Positions 32,227-39,416 of a DNA stretch of 64,000 bases are shown one piece after another. Position 1 is the first letter of the stretch; every line of letters starts with the position of its first letter. The DNA lies in NCBI RefSeq assembly GCF_024213665.1, contig NZ_JANAVP010000005.1, positions 39,833-103,832 on the forward strand. Direction: 5' to 3'. The notes under the pieces were generated by a model. It was not told the DNA's origin. It saw only the letters and a list, made by a program, of their open reading frames with translations, and did not search any database. The translations under genes and the position numbers were made by a program. Origin of the DNA: Streptomyces sp. A3M-1-3. Lineage in GTDB: Bacteria; Actinomycetota; Actinomycetes; Streptomycetales; Streptomycetaceae.

Positions 32227-32688
32227 GTGAACCGTCACACCATCCGCGTCGCCACCGCGACCGCGATCGCCGCGATAGCCATCGGCACCGCCGGCACCGC
32301 TGCCCACGCCGCTACCGCACCCCAGCCGCTGGCCCAGACCGCGCCTGCGCTGACTTCCGGCCAGGCGCGCACCCTGCTCGCCACCCCCGAGCTCGCCTCA
32401 CAGCTTTCGGCCGATGAGCAGCGCACCGTCAACGCCGTCGCGAGCAACAAGGCCTCCCAGGTGGAAGCGCGCTCTGCCGCGTCTTCCGCCGCCAAGGCAG
32501 CGTTCGCCCTCATCAAGAAGCAGGGCGGCAAGTTCTACGACAGCGCTGTGAGCGCCGCGAAGAAGGGCTCGAAGTCCTTCGTCAAGTGGGCCGGCGACCT
32601 CAAGTGGTACCACCCCGTCCGGCTTGCCGTGAGCGCCCTCGGCGGCTACGGCGTCGACCAGCTTATCAAGCTCCTCATCTCGGGCTGA
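32227..32688 (+). CDS. secreted Lys/Trp-rich helical peptide (island B copy)
   Basis: The precursor has 153 residues from the GTG at 32227, preceded by AGGGAAGAACAAC, which mirrors the leader of the island A gene. The signal peptide runs to about AHA28. A spacer with LTSGQARTLLATPELASQL precedes the C-terminal region KFYDSAVSAAKKG, SFVKWAGDLKWYHPVRL and SALGGYGVDQLIKLL. The aligned residues with the island A peptide (Lys, Trp, Pro, Gly-Tyr and Leu-Ile positions) are spaced identically. The membrane-protein gene follows after four bases. Candidate bacteriocin-like or signalling peptide; function not shown. Confidence 0.72.
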   Translation: MNRHTIRVATATAIAAIAIGTAGTAAHAATAPQPLAQTAPALTSGQARTLLATPELASQLSADEQRTVNAVASNKASQVEARSAASSAAKAAFALIKKQGGKFYDSAVSAAKKGSKSFVKWAGDLKWYHPVRLAVSALGGYGVDQLIKLLISG

Positions 32689-32692
32689 TCCG

Positions 32693-32968
32693 ATGACCCA
32701 GCAGAACGCCTTTGACCGCTACCGCACGACAGGCGCCGACTGGTTCGTCGCGCTCGCATGCGCAGCGGCAGCCCTCACCCTGGCCCGCTTCACCGTCGCC
32801 CACACGGTGGGGTCAGTGGTCGTATGGGTGCTCGTCGGATGCTCGGCTCTCGCATGCGCCAATGCGTGGCTCGATATGACCCGGAAGAGGCCGACCACGC
32901 TCCGCGTGGCCGGATGCGTCGCAGCGAGCTGCGCGCCGGTCGCCGCGAGCGCAGTTCTGCTGGTCTGA
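32693..32968 (+). CDS. small membrane protein following the peptide gene
   Basis: The 91-residue protein has three hydrophobic segments at about residues 16-32 (WFVALACAAAALTLARF), 37-56 and 70-90. It begins four bases after the peptide stop, so it is translationally coupled. It occupies the same place as the 88-residue protein of island A. An immunity role is plausible by analogy with bacteriocin operons. No known family is recognised. Confidence 0.65.
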   Translation: MTQQNAFDRYRTTGADWFVALACAAAALTLARFTVAHTVGSVVVWVLVGCSALACANAWLDMTRKRPTTLRVAGCVAASCAPVAASAVLLV

Positions 32969-32972
32969 ACAC

Positions 32973-33008
32973 GGTGGCGGCCGTCCCCTCGCAGGGACGG
33001 CCGCCACC
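32973..33008 (+). terminator. hairpin after the membrane-protein gene
   Basis: A perfect 15-bp stem (ggtggcggccgtccc / gggacggccgccacc) with the loop ctcgca starts five bases after the stop codon. It separates the peptide operon from the next small secreted-protein gene. Confidence 0.88.
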
Positions 33009-33128
33009 CAAGCTGGGAGCCGCAACCGGTTCGGATGACCTTGCGCCTTCTGCCGTGACCTTTGAGCCGATTGGATGGATACCCAGTTCGACGTGGGATC
33101 CGATGAACAGGCAAGGCGAGGAAACGAC

Positions 33129-33329
33129 ATGAAGATCAAGTTGACCGTGCTCGGCGCCACGGTGCTGGCGTGTGTGCTGCCGGCCGGGACCGCGTACGCC
33201 GACGAGACACACACCAATTCGCACAACGCGCCCCGAGTGACGCTGATCTCGACGGGTCAGATCGACGATCCGCTCGAGGATGTCCTGGAGCACGCCAATG
33301 TCCTCGGCAGGACGTACGTCACCGGCTGA
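33129..33329 (+). CDS. small secreted protein of unknown function
   Basis: This 66-residue precursor starts at ATG 33129 with GGCGAGGAAA upstream. The signal peptide (MKIKLTVLGATVLACVLPAG) is cut after about AYA, leaving about 44 residues: an Asn/His-rich start (DETHTNSHNAPRVTLIS) and an acidic end (GQIDDPLEDVLEHANVLG). There are no Cys, and it is not a chaplin or rodlin by motif. It has its own ribosome site after a terminator, so it probably has its own promoter. It takes the slot held by ABC remnants in island A. Confidence 0.65.
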   Translation: MKIKLTVLGATVLACVLPAGTAYADETHTNSHNAPRVTLISTGQIDDPLEDVLEHANVLGRTYVTG

Positions 33330-33427
33330 GGCGAGTCATCTGTCCCCCCGGCCTGCCGCGCCCCGCAACCACCCACCGGCCGGCGGCCACTGAGCAATGC
33401 GCGGCCGCCCGAGCAGCTGATGTGCCG

Positions 33428-33585
33428 GGCCCCGCTCCCCGGGGCCGCCCGACAACAAAGTTGCACCAGCGGGACGCGGCTCGCTGTCAAGGGTGGAGCG
33501 AAGCGGAATCGCGCAGCGACGCGACGCAGGAGCGCTCTTTACAGGGAGACGGGGCCCGCCAAACTCTCAAACCGGGCGGCCCTGG
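33428..33585 (+). repeat. interspersed intergenic element, copy 2
   Basis: This is the plus-strand copy of the element at 31760-31922. The best-conserved block is atcgcgcagcgacgcgacg at about 33508-33526. It fills most of the 338-base gap after the small secreted gene. No protein is supported in the gap. Confidence 0.65.
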
Positions 33586-33619
33586 GTTTTGCCGCACAAC
33601 GCACGGCCGGGCACCGCTT

Positions 33620-33657
33620 ACGGTGCGGTGCCCGGTCGTGACCGGGCACCGCACCGT
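33620..33657. terminator. bidirectional terminator between small secreted and PIN genes
   Basis: A perfect 17-bp stem (acggtgcggtgcccggt / accgggcaccgcaccgt) with the loop cgtg lies 12 bases beyond the PIN stop. It can serve both converging transcription units. Confidence 0.9.
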
Positions 33658-33668
33658 CCGTCAGCGGG

Positions 33669-34097
33669 TCAGTTCTGCCCGACGATCAGGATGGTCCTGA
33701 TGCCTGTGTCCTTGTAGCGGGTGGGGATCCTCGTCAGTACCGGACGCCCCCTCGGCCACTCGACGGAAGGCAGGGCGAGGTGCAACGCATGTGCGCCACT
33801 CCAGTCCTCCATCCCCTTGGCCACGGCCTCGGTGCGCAGCCGCTTGCCCACGGCCGCAGCCGCCACGAAGTCGAGTTCCGTGATGTCCACCGACGGCAGT
33901 GCGCCCACATGCTCAGCCACTCCGGCCCGGTCCCGCTCGGCAACAGCGAGGCAGAGCGCTGGGATGTAGACGCGCAGTGCGGGGTCCTTCTCGGCCTCGA
34001 CCACCAGCCGGGAAGCCATCCGGTTTCCGGCGCCGAGCGCGAGGGCGGCCGTGTCGTCGAAGACGACGGCGCGCGGCGGGGGGTACTTGTCCGTCAC
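33669..34097 (-). CDS. PIN-like toxin
   Basis: The 142-residue protein starts at GTG 34097, overlapping the antitoxin stop by four bases. PIN-like features are an early Asp pair (VVFDDTAALALG), a helical centre (YIPALCLAVAERDRAG) and a late helix GMEDWSGAHALHLAL that replaces the usual acidic xDAxHA motif. The C-terminal VLTRIPTRYKDTG matches the last PIN strand. The arrangement supports a type II toxin. The partly degenerate acidic set leaves nuclease activity uncertain. Confidence 0.7.
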   Translation of the reverse strand: MTDKYPPPRAVVFDDTAALALGAGNRMASRLVVEAEKDPALRVYIPALCLAVAERDRAGVAEHVGALPSVDITELDFVAAAAVGKRLRTEAVAKGMEDWSGAHALHLALPSVEWPRGRPVLTRIPTRYKDTGIRTILIVGQN

Positions 34098-34360
34098 TGG
34101 ACCTCCCCGAGTCGACCGGCCTTCAGGTCGGTCCACAGCTTTTCGCCGGCCCGCTCGTCCTCTTCGGTGTACGGCCCGCCGAGGAAGTGCTCCTCGACGT
34201 ACGACTTCGTCTCCTCGTACTGCTTGCGCAGTTCTTCCTTGGTGGGGGTAGCGCCGGCCAGCTGGGCGACCAGATCGCGCATGGTCATCCCCCGCTCCCG
34301 CGCCAGCTCCAGCAGACGATCTCGGACAGCGGGGTCGACCTTGATCGTGGTGTCAGCCAT
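34094..34360 (-). CDS. ribbon-helix-helix-type antitoxin
   Basis: The 88-residue protein begins MADTTIKVDPAVRDRLLELA, a ribbon-helix-helix pattern, followed by RGMTMRDLVAQLAG. The acidic, Lys/Glu-rich C-terminus (EELRKQYEETKSYVEEHF) should wrap the toxin. A perfect inverted repeat eight bases upstream of the ATG is its probable operator. A TATACT -10 placed 7-12 bases before the ATG suggests a leaderless transcript. Confidence 0.75.
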   Translation of the reverse strand: MADTTIKVDPAVRDRLLELARERGMTMRDLVAQLAGATPTKEELRKQYEETKSYVEEHFLGGPYTEEDERAGEKLWTDLKAGRLGEVQ

Positions 34361-34367
34361 GGCGACA

Positions 34368-34384
34368 GTATACCGACGGTATAC
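34368..34384. promoter_or_regulatory. TA operon operator
   Basis: gtatacc-gac-ggtatac is a perfect 7-3-7 inverted repeat overlapping the probable -10 (tatact, minus strand 34367-34372) of the antitoxin-toxin operon. Occupancy by the antitoxin dimer would repress the operon, as is usual for type II systems. Confidence 0.7.
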
Positions 34385-34436
34385 CACCTCTGGGCGTGCG
34401 AGTGTGACGGTCACGTCACTCCATTTCTTCGAAGGA

Positions 34437-34458
34437 CCCGGCCCGTATTCGGGCCGGG
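34437..34458. terminator. short hairpin after the winged-helix/zinc-ribbon gene
   Basis: A 9-bp stem (cccggcccg / cgggccggg) with the loop tatt lies 16 bases beyond the stop of the minus-strand gene at 34474. It separates that gene from the TA operon. Confidence 0.75.
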
Positions 34459-34473
34459 ACGTCTAGGTGCGAC

Positions 34474-35382
34474 CTACGTCGCGGCCGCGCACCCGCCCCG
34501 CAGTAGTGCCCGTGCCGCCGCGCCGCCGCGCAGTGCCGCCTCGATGAAGCCCTTCTCGGCCGTCGTACGGAACCGCTCGGCCCCCGGCACGCAGCCACGG
34601 CACCGGCCCGGCTGCGGGATCGGCGCGCGGCACTCCTCGCACTCCGCTTGCAGCCGGGGCGCCCGCATCGGCGCCGGGGCAGGCTGAGCGGGCGGGGACG
34701 GCATCTTGCGGCGCAGGCGGTCCTCCAGCAGCGCGGCCGGGGAGTGGATGGGCGCGGGCAGGCCGTCCGTCAGGGCGGCCCGCAGGGCCTGGCCGGTCAC
34801 GCCCGCCGCCTGCCACTGCTCAACCAGCGGGGCGAGCCGCTCCGCTGCGGCGGCGCTGATGTCGAGCCGTGGCTCGTGGCGGGCGAACGAGCGCAGCAGG
34901 TCCGCCGCCGGACTCAGTTCCGGGGCAGGAGCAGGAGCCGAAGCCGGGACCGGCGGGGAGGGAGGTTCTTTCTCCCCCGTCTTTTCTTCCTTCGGAAGCG
35001 GGCCCGACACGCCGACGCCCGGTTCACCGGAGGCCAGGTTTCGGCCAACTTCCCGCACCACCGGCTCACCCGGTTCGGCCGTCGCGTCGTACGGCGTGTC
35101 GAACACCTCGTACCGCGTGGAGAGCAGACCCGACTCGGGGTTCTTGACGACCACCCGGCGCAGATAGCGCGCTTTCTCCAGCTCACGCAGGGCGTCGGAG
35201 ATCCGGGAGCGGCCCTCCTTACGCTGTTCGGCGAGCGAACGGATCGAGGCGCGGGCGCCGGAGGGGAGGCTGAGGAGGTACATCAGTACGCCTGCCGCGC
35301 ACCACGAGATGGACCGGTCACGCAACAGGGCGTTGGCGAAGGTGGAGAAGGCGCGGGTCTGCGTTGTACGGTGAATGCGCAT
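34474..35382 (-). CDS. winged-helix and zinc-ribbon protein (island B copy)
   Basis: The 302-residue protein starts at ATG 35382 (MRIHRTTQTRAFSTFANALL). A winged helix occupies about residues 15-90 (WCAAGVLMYLLSLPSG, SIRSLAEQRKEGRSRISDAL, EKARYLRRVVVKNPESG). A Pro/Glu linker leads to the helical segment shared with island A (RHEPRLDISAAAAERL, DGLPAPIHSPAALLEDRL) and a Cys4 ribbon (CEEC...CRGC) near residues 248-263. The N-terminus resembles plasmid or phage replication-initiator winged helices, so a mobile-element origin is possible. The gap 35383-35701 contains the purA terminator and no evident gene. Confidence 0.7.
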   Translation of the reverse strand: MRIHRTTQTRAFSTFANALLRDRSISWCAAGVLMYLLSLPSGARASIRSLAEQRKEGRSRISDALRELEKARYLRRVVVKNPESGLLSTRYEVFDTPYDATAEPGEPVVREVGRNLASGEPGVGVSGPLPKEEKTGEKEPPSPPVPASAPAPAPELSPAADLLRSFARHEPRLDISAAAAERLAPLVEQWQAAGVTGQALRAALTDGLPAPIHSPAALLEDRLRRKMPSPPAQPAPAPMRAPRLQAECEECRAPIPQPGRCRGCVPGAERFRTTAEKGFIEAALRGGAAARALLRGGCAAAT

Positions 35383-35646
35383 TGGGAGGTTTCGGCTCCT
35401 GGTGTCTGGCCCCCGGGTGTTCGTGCACCGCGGGGGCTTTCTCACGTTTCGTGTGCCGTGACTGTACAACCACACAGCGTGAGCAACGCAAGCCCCAACT
35501 CCCCTGCCCCGCACCGGCGTCCGGGGACCCGGAGGCCGGCAATCGGGCCGGGGCCGACCTGCGGTTCTGCCGGATTCGGCGTCGGCGGCGGGGTTGGCAT
35601 ATGCCCGCGCGAGCGCTTTCCAGTTCACCCTTCGGAGTGAAAAGAC

Positions 35647-35682
35647 CGCGCCCCCGGCGGGCCGAAGCCTGCCGGGGGCGCG
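35647..35682 (-). terminator. purA terminator
   Basis: A 12-bp stem (cgcgcccccggc / gccgggggcgcg) around a 12-base loop lies 20 bases beyond the purA stop on the minus strand. Confidence 0.8.
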
Positions 35683-35701
35683 GGGGTGCGTACAGCCCGT
35701 A

Positions 35702-36985
35702 CTAGATGAACGAGTTGATCTCGATCGTCTCCGTGCGGCCCGGGCCCACGCCGATCGCCGAGATCGGCGCGCCCGACATCTCCTCCAGCGCCTTCACATA
35801 CGCCTGCGCGTTCTTCGGCAGGTCCGCGAAGGTCTTCGCCTTGCTGATGTCCTCGGTCCAGCCGGGCAGGTACTCGTACACCGGCTTCGCGTGGTGGAAG
35901 TCGGACTGGCTGTACGGGAGCTCCTCGACGCGCTTGCCGTCGATCTCGTACGCCACGCAGACCGGGATCTGCTCCCAGCCGGTCAGCACGTCCAGCTTGG
36001 TGAGGAAGAAGTCGGTCAGGCCGTTGACCCGCGTCGCGTACCGCGCGATCACCGCGTCGAACCAGCCGCAGCGGCGGTCACGGCCGGTGGTCACACCGCG
36101 CTCGCCGCCGATGCGGCGCAGCGCCTCGCCGTCCTCGTCGAAGAGTTCGGTCGGGAAGGGTCCTGCGCCCACGCGGGTGGTGTAGGCCTTCAGGATGCCG
36201 ATGACGCGGCTGATCTTCGTCGGGCCCACGCCCGCGCCCGTGCAGGCGCCGCCCGCGGTCGGGTTCGAGGAGGTGACGAAGGGGTACGTGCCGTGGTCGA
36301 CGTCGAGCAGCGTGCCCTGGCCGCCCTCGAAGAGGACGACCTTGCCGTCGTCGATGGCATTGTTGAGGATCAGGGTGGTGTCGGCGACGAAGGGCTTCAG
36401 CTGGTCGGCGAAGCCGAGCAGCTCCTCGACGATCTTCGCGGAGTCGATCGCGCGCCGGTTGTAGAGCTTGGCGAGGATCTGGTTCTTGAAGTCGAGAGCG
36501 GCCTCGACCTTCTGGGTCAGGATCGACTCGTCGTAGAGGTCCTGGACGCGGATACCGACGCGGTTGATCTTGTCGGCGTACGTCGGACCGATGCCGCGAC
36601 CGGTCGTACCGATCTTGCGCGAGCCAAGGAACCGTTCCGTCACCTTGTCGACGGTCGTGTGATACGGCGTGATCAAGTGAGCGTTACCGCTGATCAGGAG
36701 CTTGGACGTGTCGACGCCTCGCTCGTTCAACCCGCTCAGCTCGGAGAGCAGGACCGCCGGGTCGACGACGACTCCGTTACCGATCACCGGAGTGCATTCC
36801 GGCGTGAGGATTCCGGAAGGGAGGAGATGGAGCGCATACTTCTGGTCGCCTACGACGACCGTGTGACCGGCGTTGTTACCGCCCTGGTAGCGCACCACAT
36901 AATCCACAGATCCACCGAGGAGGTCGGTGGCCTTTCCCTTGCCCTCATCACCCCACTGAGCACCGAGCAGCACAAGTGCGGGCAC
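35702..36985 (-). CDS. purA: adenylosuccinate synthetase
   Basis: This 427-residue enzyme joins aspartate to IMP with GTP hydrolysis, the first step from IMP to AMP. Landmarks are the P-loop [12 protein letters not shown] near residues 9-20 with the catalytic Asp, [15 protein letters not shown] with the catalytic His, [18 protein letters not shown] and [18 protein letters not shown]. Length and start (GTG at 36985) are normal. It is monocistronic, with a 164-base gap upstream and its own terminator. Confidence 0.98.
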   Translation of the reverse strand: MPALVLLGAQWGDEGKGKATDLLGGSVDYVVRYQGGNNAGHTVVVGDQKYALHLLPSGILTPECTPVIGNGVVVDPAVLLSELSGLNERGVDTSKLLISGNAHLITPYHTTVDKVTERFLGSRKIGTTGRGIGPTYADKINRVGIRVQDLYDESILTQKVEAALDFKNQILAKLYNRRAIDSAKIVEELLGFADQLKPFVADTTLILNNAIDDGKVVLFEGGQGTLLDVDHGTYPFVTSSNPTAGGACTGAGVGPTKISRVIGILKAYTTRVGAGPFPTELFDEDGEALRRIGGERGVTTGRDRRCGWFDAVIARYATRVNGLTDFFLTKLDVLTGWEQIPVCVAYEIDGKRVEELPYSQSDFHHAKPVYEYLPGWTEDISKAKTFADLPKNAQAYVKALEEMSGAPISAIGVGPGRTETIEINSFI

Positions 36986-37149
36986 AGGCGTACACCCCTT
37001 CCGGGCGGGGCATGTCCAAGGTCAGGGGGCGTACGACGATGTACACCGCAGGACTGAGCCGTCGGACCGGTACCCCGGAATAGACGAAGCCCCTGGCGCA
37101 ATAGCGCAAGGGGCTCTTGCACAAAGATGCTACCCGAGGAAGGACCGAG

Positions 37150-37992
37150 GTGTCGGCTCCAGAGCCCACCATGAGACACGCAGGACCGCTGGACCCCCTG
37201 CTTGTGCTCGTCGACCCGGTCGCCCGCCGCCACGACGGCGAGTCCGTACGGATCGCGAAAGACGTGCTGTGCGCGGGCGCGTCCGCGAAGGTCTGCCTTC
37301 CCGACGGACCCGAGGAGTTCGCGCGGGCGCTCGCCCGCCGGGGCAGTCGCCGGCCCGTGATCGTCGGTGACGACCGGACCCTCGCCCGGACAGTGGCCCT
37401 GCTGCACCGCGAGCGCGAGCTGAACTGCGGCGCGCTGTCGCTGGTGCCGGTGGGCGCCGCCTCCGCCCTTGCGCTGGCCCGCTCGCTCGGTGTCCCGGCG
37501 AGTACGGTGGCGGCCGCCCGTGCCGTACTGGACGGAGCGGAACGGCGGCTGGACCTGCTGGTGGACGACAGTGACGGGGTCGTGCTCGGGGACCTGCGCA
37601 TCCCGGCGCTCACGGCGAAGTCCGCGCCCGTCGGATCGGTGTCGGTGTGGCATGCCTGCCGGTCGCTGGTACGCACCCTGGTGCGGCCCGCGCCGCCCAC
37701 CGCCGGGCCGCCCGCCGGTACGTACCGGCTGCGGGTGGAGGCGGACGGGGTGCTGCTCAGCGATCTGGACCAGCCGGTCGAGGACGTGTCGCTGTCGACG
37801 CGGGGCGGCCTGGCCGAGGTGGTCGTACGCCCCCGGGCGGCCGATCCCGTACGGGCGCGGGCGCTGGCCGTGACGGTGTCCGGGGCGGACTTCCGCTACC
37901 GGGCGGACGCGGCGGTGGCCGGGCCGGTACGGACGCGGACGTGGACGGTGTGGCCGGGCGCGTGGTCGCTGACGGTGCCGGCTGACGGCTGA
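37150..37992 (+). CDS. diacylglycerol-kinase-like catalytic domain protein
   Basis: The 280-residue protein starts at GTG 37150 with GAGGAAGGA upstream. The fold pattern (LLVLVDPVARRHDGESV, RPVIVGDDRTLARTVALLH, LSLVPVGAASALALARSLG) follows the diacylglycerol/lipid kinase family. The glycine-rich GGDGT nucleotide motif is replaced by GDDRT, however, so catalysis is doubtful. The C-terminal half is beta-rich. It is divergent from purA, a conserved Streptomyces arrangement as I recall. Confidence 0.7.
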   Translation: MSAPEPTMRHAGPLDPLLVLVDPVARRHDGESVRIAKDVLCAGASAKVCLPDGPEEFARALARRGSRRPVIVGDDRTLARTVALLHRERELNCGALSLVPVGAASALALARSLGVPASTVAAARAVLDGAERRLDLLVDDSDGVVLGDLRIPALTAKSAPVGSVSVWHACRSLVRTLVRPAPPTAGPPAGTYRLRVEADGVLLSDLDQPVEDVSLSTRGGLAEVVVRPRAADPVRARALAVTVSGADFRYRADAAVAGPVRTRTWTVWPGAWSLTVPADG

Positions 37993-38022
37993 CGGCTGAC
38001 GGCTGACGGCTGACGGCTGACC
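37981..38022. repeat. 7-bp tandem repeat at gene end
   Basis: Six units of gctgacg (the last one gctgacc) start within the last codons of the preceding gene and include its stop codon. Slippage in this repeat would change the C-terminus only slightly. Confidence 0.9.
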
Positions 38023-38040
38023 GTGCCGTGGGGCCCTGCA

Positions 38041-39246
38041 TCAGACCTCGACCAGCAGCTCCTTGAGCCCGCGGATCACATAGCCCGGCTGCCACTCGGG
38101 CTCGGCGGCGAGCCGGAGCTCGGGGGCCGCGCGGAGCAACGTACCGATGGACGCGGCCAGTTCTAGGCGGGCGAGCGGGGCGCCGAGGCAGAAGTGGATG
38201 CCGGCGCCGAAGGTGATGTGCGGGTTGTCCTTGCGGGCGACGTCGAGGACGTCCGGGTTCTCGAACCGGGCGGGGTCGCGGTTGGCCGAGCCGAAGAGCA
38301 GCGCGACCTCGGAGCCGCGCGGGATGACGGTCCCGCCCACGTCGATGTCGTCCAGCACCCATCGCTCGAACATCTGCAGCGGGGTGTCGAAGCGCATCAG
38401 CTCCTCCACAGCTGTGGACAGCAGCGCGTCCGGTGCGGCGCGGAGGGCGGCGAGCTGGTCGGGGTGCCGGAAGAACGTCCACCAGCCGTTGGCGGTGGTG
38501 TTCACCGTCGCCTCGTGGCCCGCGTTCAGCAGCAGCACGCAGGTGGAGATCATCTCCTGCTCGCTGAGCCGGTCGCCCTCGTCGTGGGCGGCAATGAGCG
38601 CCGAGACGAGGTCGTCGCCAGGGGCCTCGCGCCGTACGGCGATCAGCTCGCGCAGGTACGCCGAGAACTCGACGGACGCGCGGACCGCGCGTGCCGCGGT
38701 CTCCTCGGTGGGGTTCAGCTCGAACATCCCCACGATGTCTGCCGACCAGGGGCGCAGGAGTGGCCGGTCGGACTCGGGGATGCCGAGCATCTCGGCGATG
38801 ACCGCGACGGGCAGCGGCTCGGCGACGGCGGCGAGCAGGTCGCCGCCGCCGTCGGCGACGAGACCGTCGACCAGCTCGGCGGCCAGCCGCTGGACGGTCG
38901 GGGCGAGCTGCTCGACGGTACGGGGGGTGAACGCCTTCGACACCAGCCGCCGGATACGGGTGTGGTCCGGGGCCTCCAGATCGAGCAGCCCGTTGCCGTT
39001 GAGGACGTGGAATGGCTCGTGCGCGGCGGGCGGGGGCGTACGGCCGAATTCCTCGTGCGTGAAGCGGTGGAGGTACGTCCGGCCGAGCCGGCGGTCGCGC
39101 AGGAGGGCGCTGACGTCGGCGTAGTGCGGGATCAGCCACTGGTTCGTGGGCGCGAAGCGGTGCGCGCGGCCGCCGGCGCGGAGGGCGGCATAAGCGGGAT
39201 AGGGATCGGCCACGAAGTCGGGTGACCAGGGATCAAAGGCTGCCAT
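38041..39246 (-). CDS. cytochrome P450, CYP107-like
   Basis: This 401-residue soluble P450 monooxygenase has an oxygen-activating I-helix segment (LLLNAGHEATVNTTANG), the ExxR motif in EELMRF, and the haem-binding loop FGAGIHFCLGAPLARLE with its Cys ligand. Residues FEDPD-like (ARFENPDVLDVARKDNPH) and PLQMFERWV are typical of CYP107-type macrolide or fatty-acid hydroxylases. The His in AGHEAT is the common acid residue. No ferredoxin gene is adjacent and the substrate is unknown. Confidence 0.94.
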   Translation of the reverse strand: MAAFDPWSPDFVADPYPAYAALRAGGRAHRFAPTNQWLIPHYADVSALLRDRRLGRTYLHRFTHEEFGRTPPPAAHEPFHVLNGNGLLDLEAPDHTRIRRLVSKAFTPRTVEQLAPTVQRLAAELVDGLVADGGGDLLAAVAEPLPVAVIAEMLGIPESDRPLLRPWSADIVGMFELNPTEETAARAVRASVEFSAYLRELIAVRREAPGDDLVSALIAAHDEGDRLSEQEMISTCVLLLNAGHEATVNTTANGWWTFFRHPDQLAALRAAPDALLSTAVEELMRFDTPLQMFERWVLDDIDVGGTVIPRGSEVALLFGSANRDPARFENPDVLDVARKDNPHITFGAGIHFCLGAPLARLELAASIGTLLRAAPELRLAAEPEWQPGYVIRGLKELLVEV

Positions 39247-39280
39247 GCGGGGACGTTACCGCCGGCCTGGCCCGGGCGGA

Positions 39281-39328
39281 GCCCCCGTGTCGGGGTAGGC
39301 GGCCCCGCGCCTACCCCGACACGGGGGC
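39281..39328. terminator. very strong hairpin between P450 and SpoIIE phosphatase genes
   Basis: Two perfectly complementary 21-base arms (39281-39301 and 39308-39328) surround the 6-base loop gccccg. It lies downstream of the phosphatase gene at 39417 on the minus strand and isolates the P450 gene from it. A partial third copy of the arm (gccgcctacccc) follows. Confidence 0.9.
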
Positions 39329-39416
39329 CGCCTACCCCAGTACGCGCCCCGGCGCAGGTGAGCCGGCCATGCGCGACCGGGCCACCACGGCCGGTCTTCG
39401 AACGGGGGGCGTCGAA

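Larger units (their letters stand above)
30112..35382. other. accessory island B: XRE-DUF397 cassette plus peptide/TA cassette
   Basis: In order this block has the WP-motif protein (minus); XRE, DUF397, a secreted peptide, a small membrane protein and a short secreted protein (plus); then a PIN toxin, antitoxin and winged-helix/zinc-ribbon protein (minus). These are the island A families. The cassette from peptide to zinc-ribbon protein has the same order and orientation as in A, while the XRE cassette is on the other side and inverted. Confidence 0.6.

Noticed and set aside
33129..33329. Chaplin or rodlin assignment for the small secreted protein
   Set aside because: It lacks the hydrophobic beta repeats and Cys/Asn patterns of those families.
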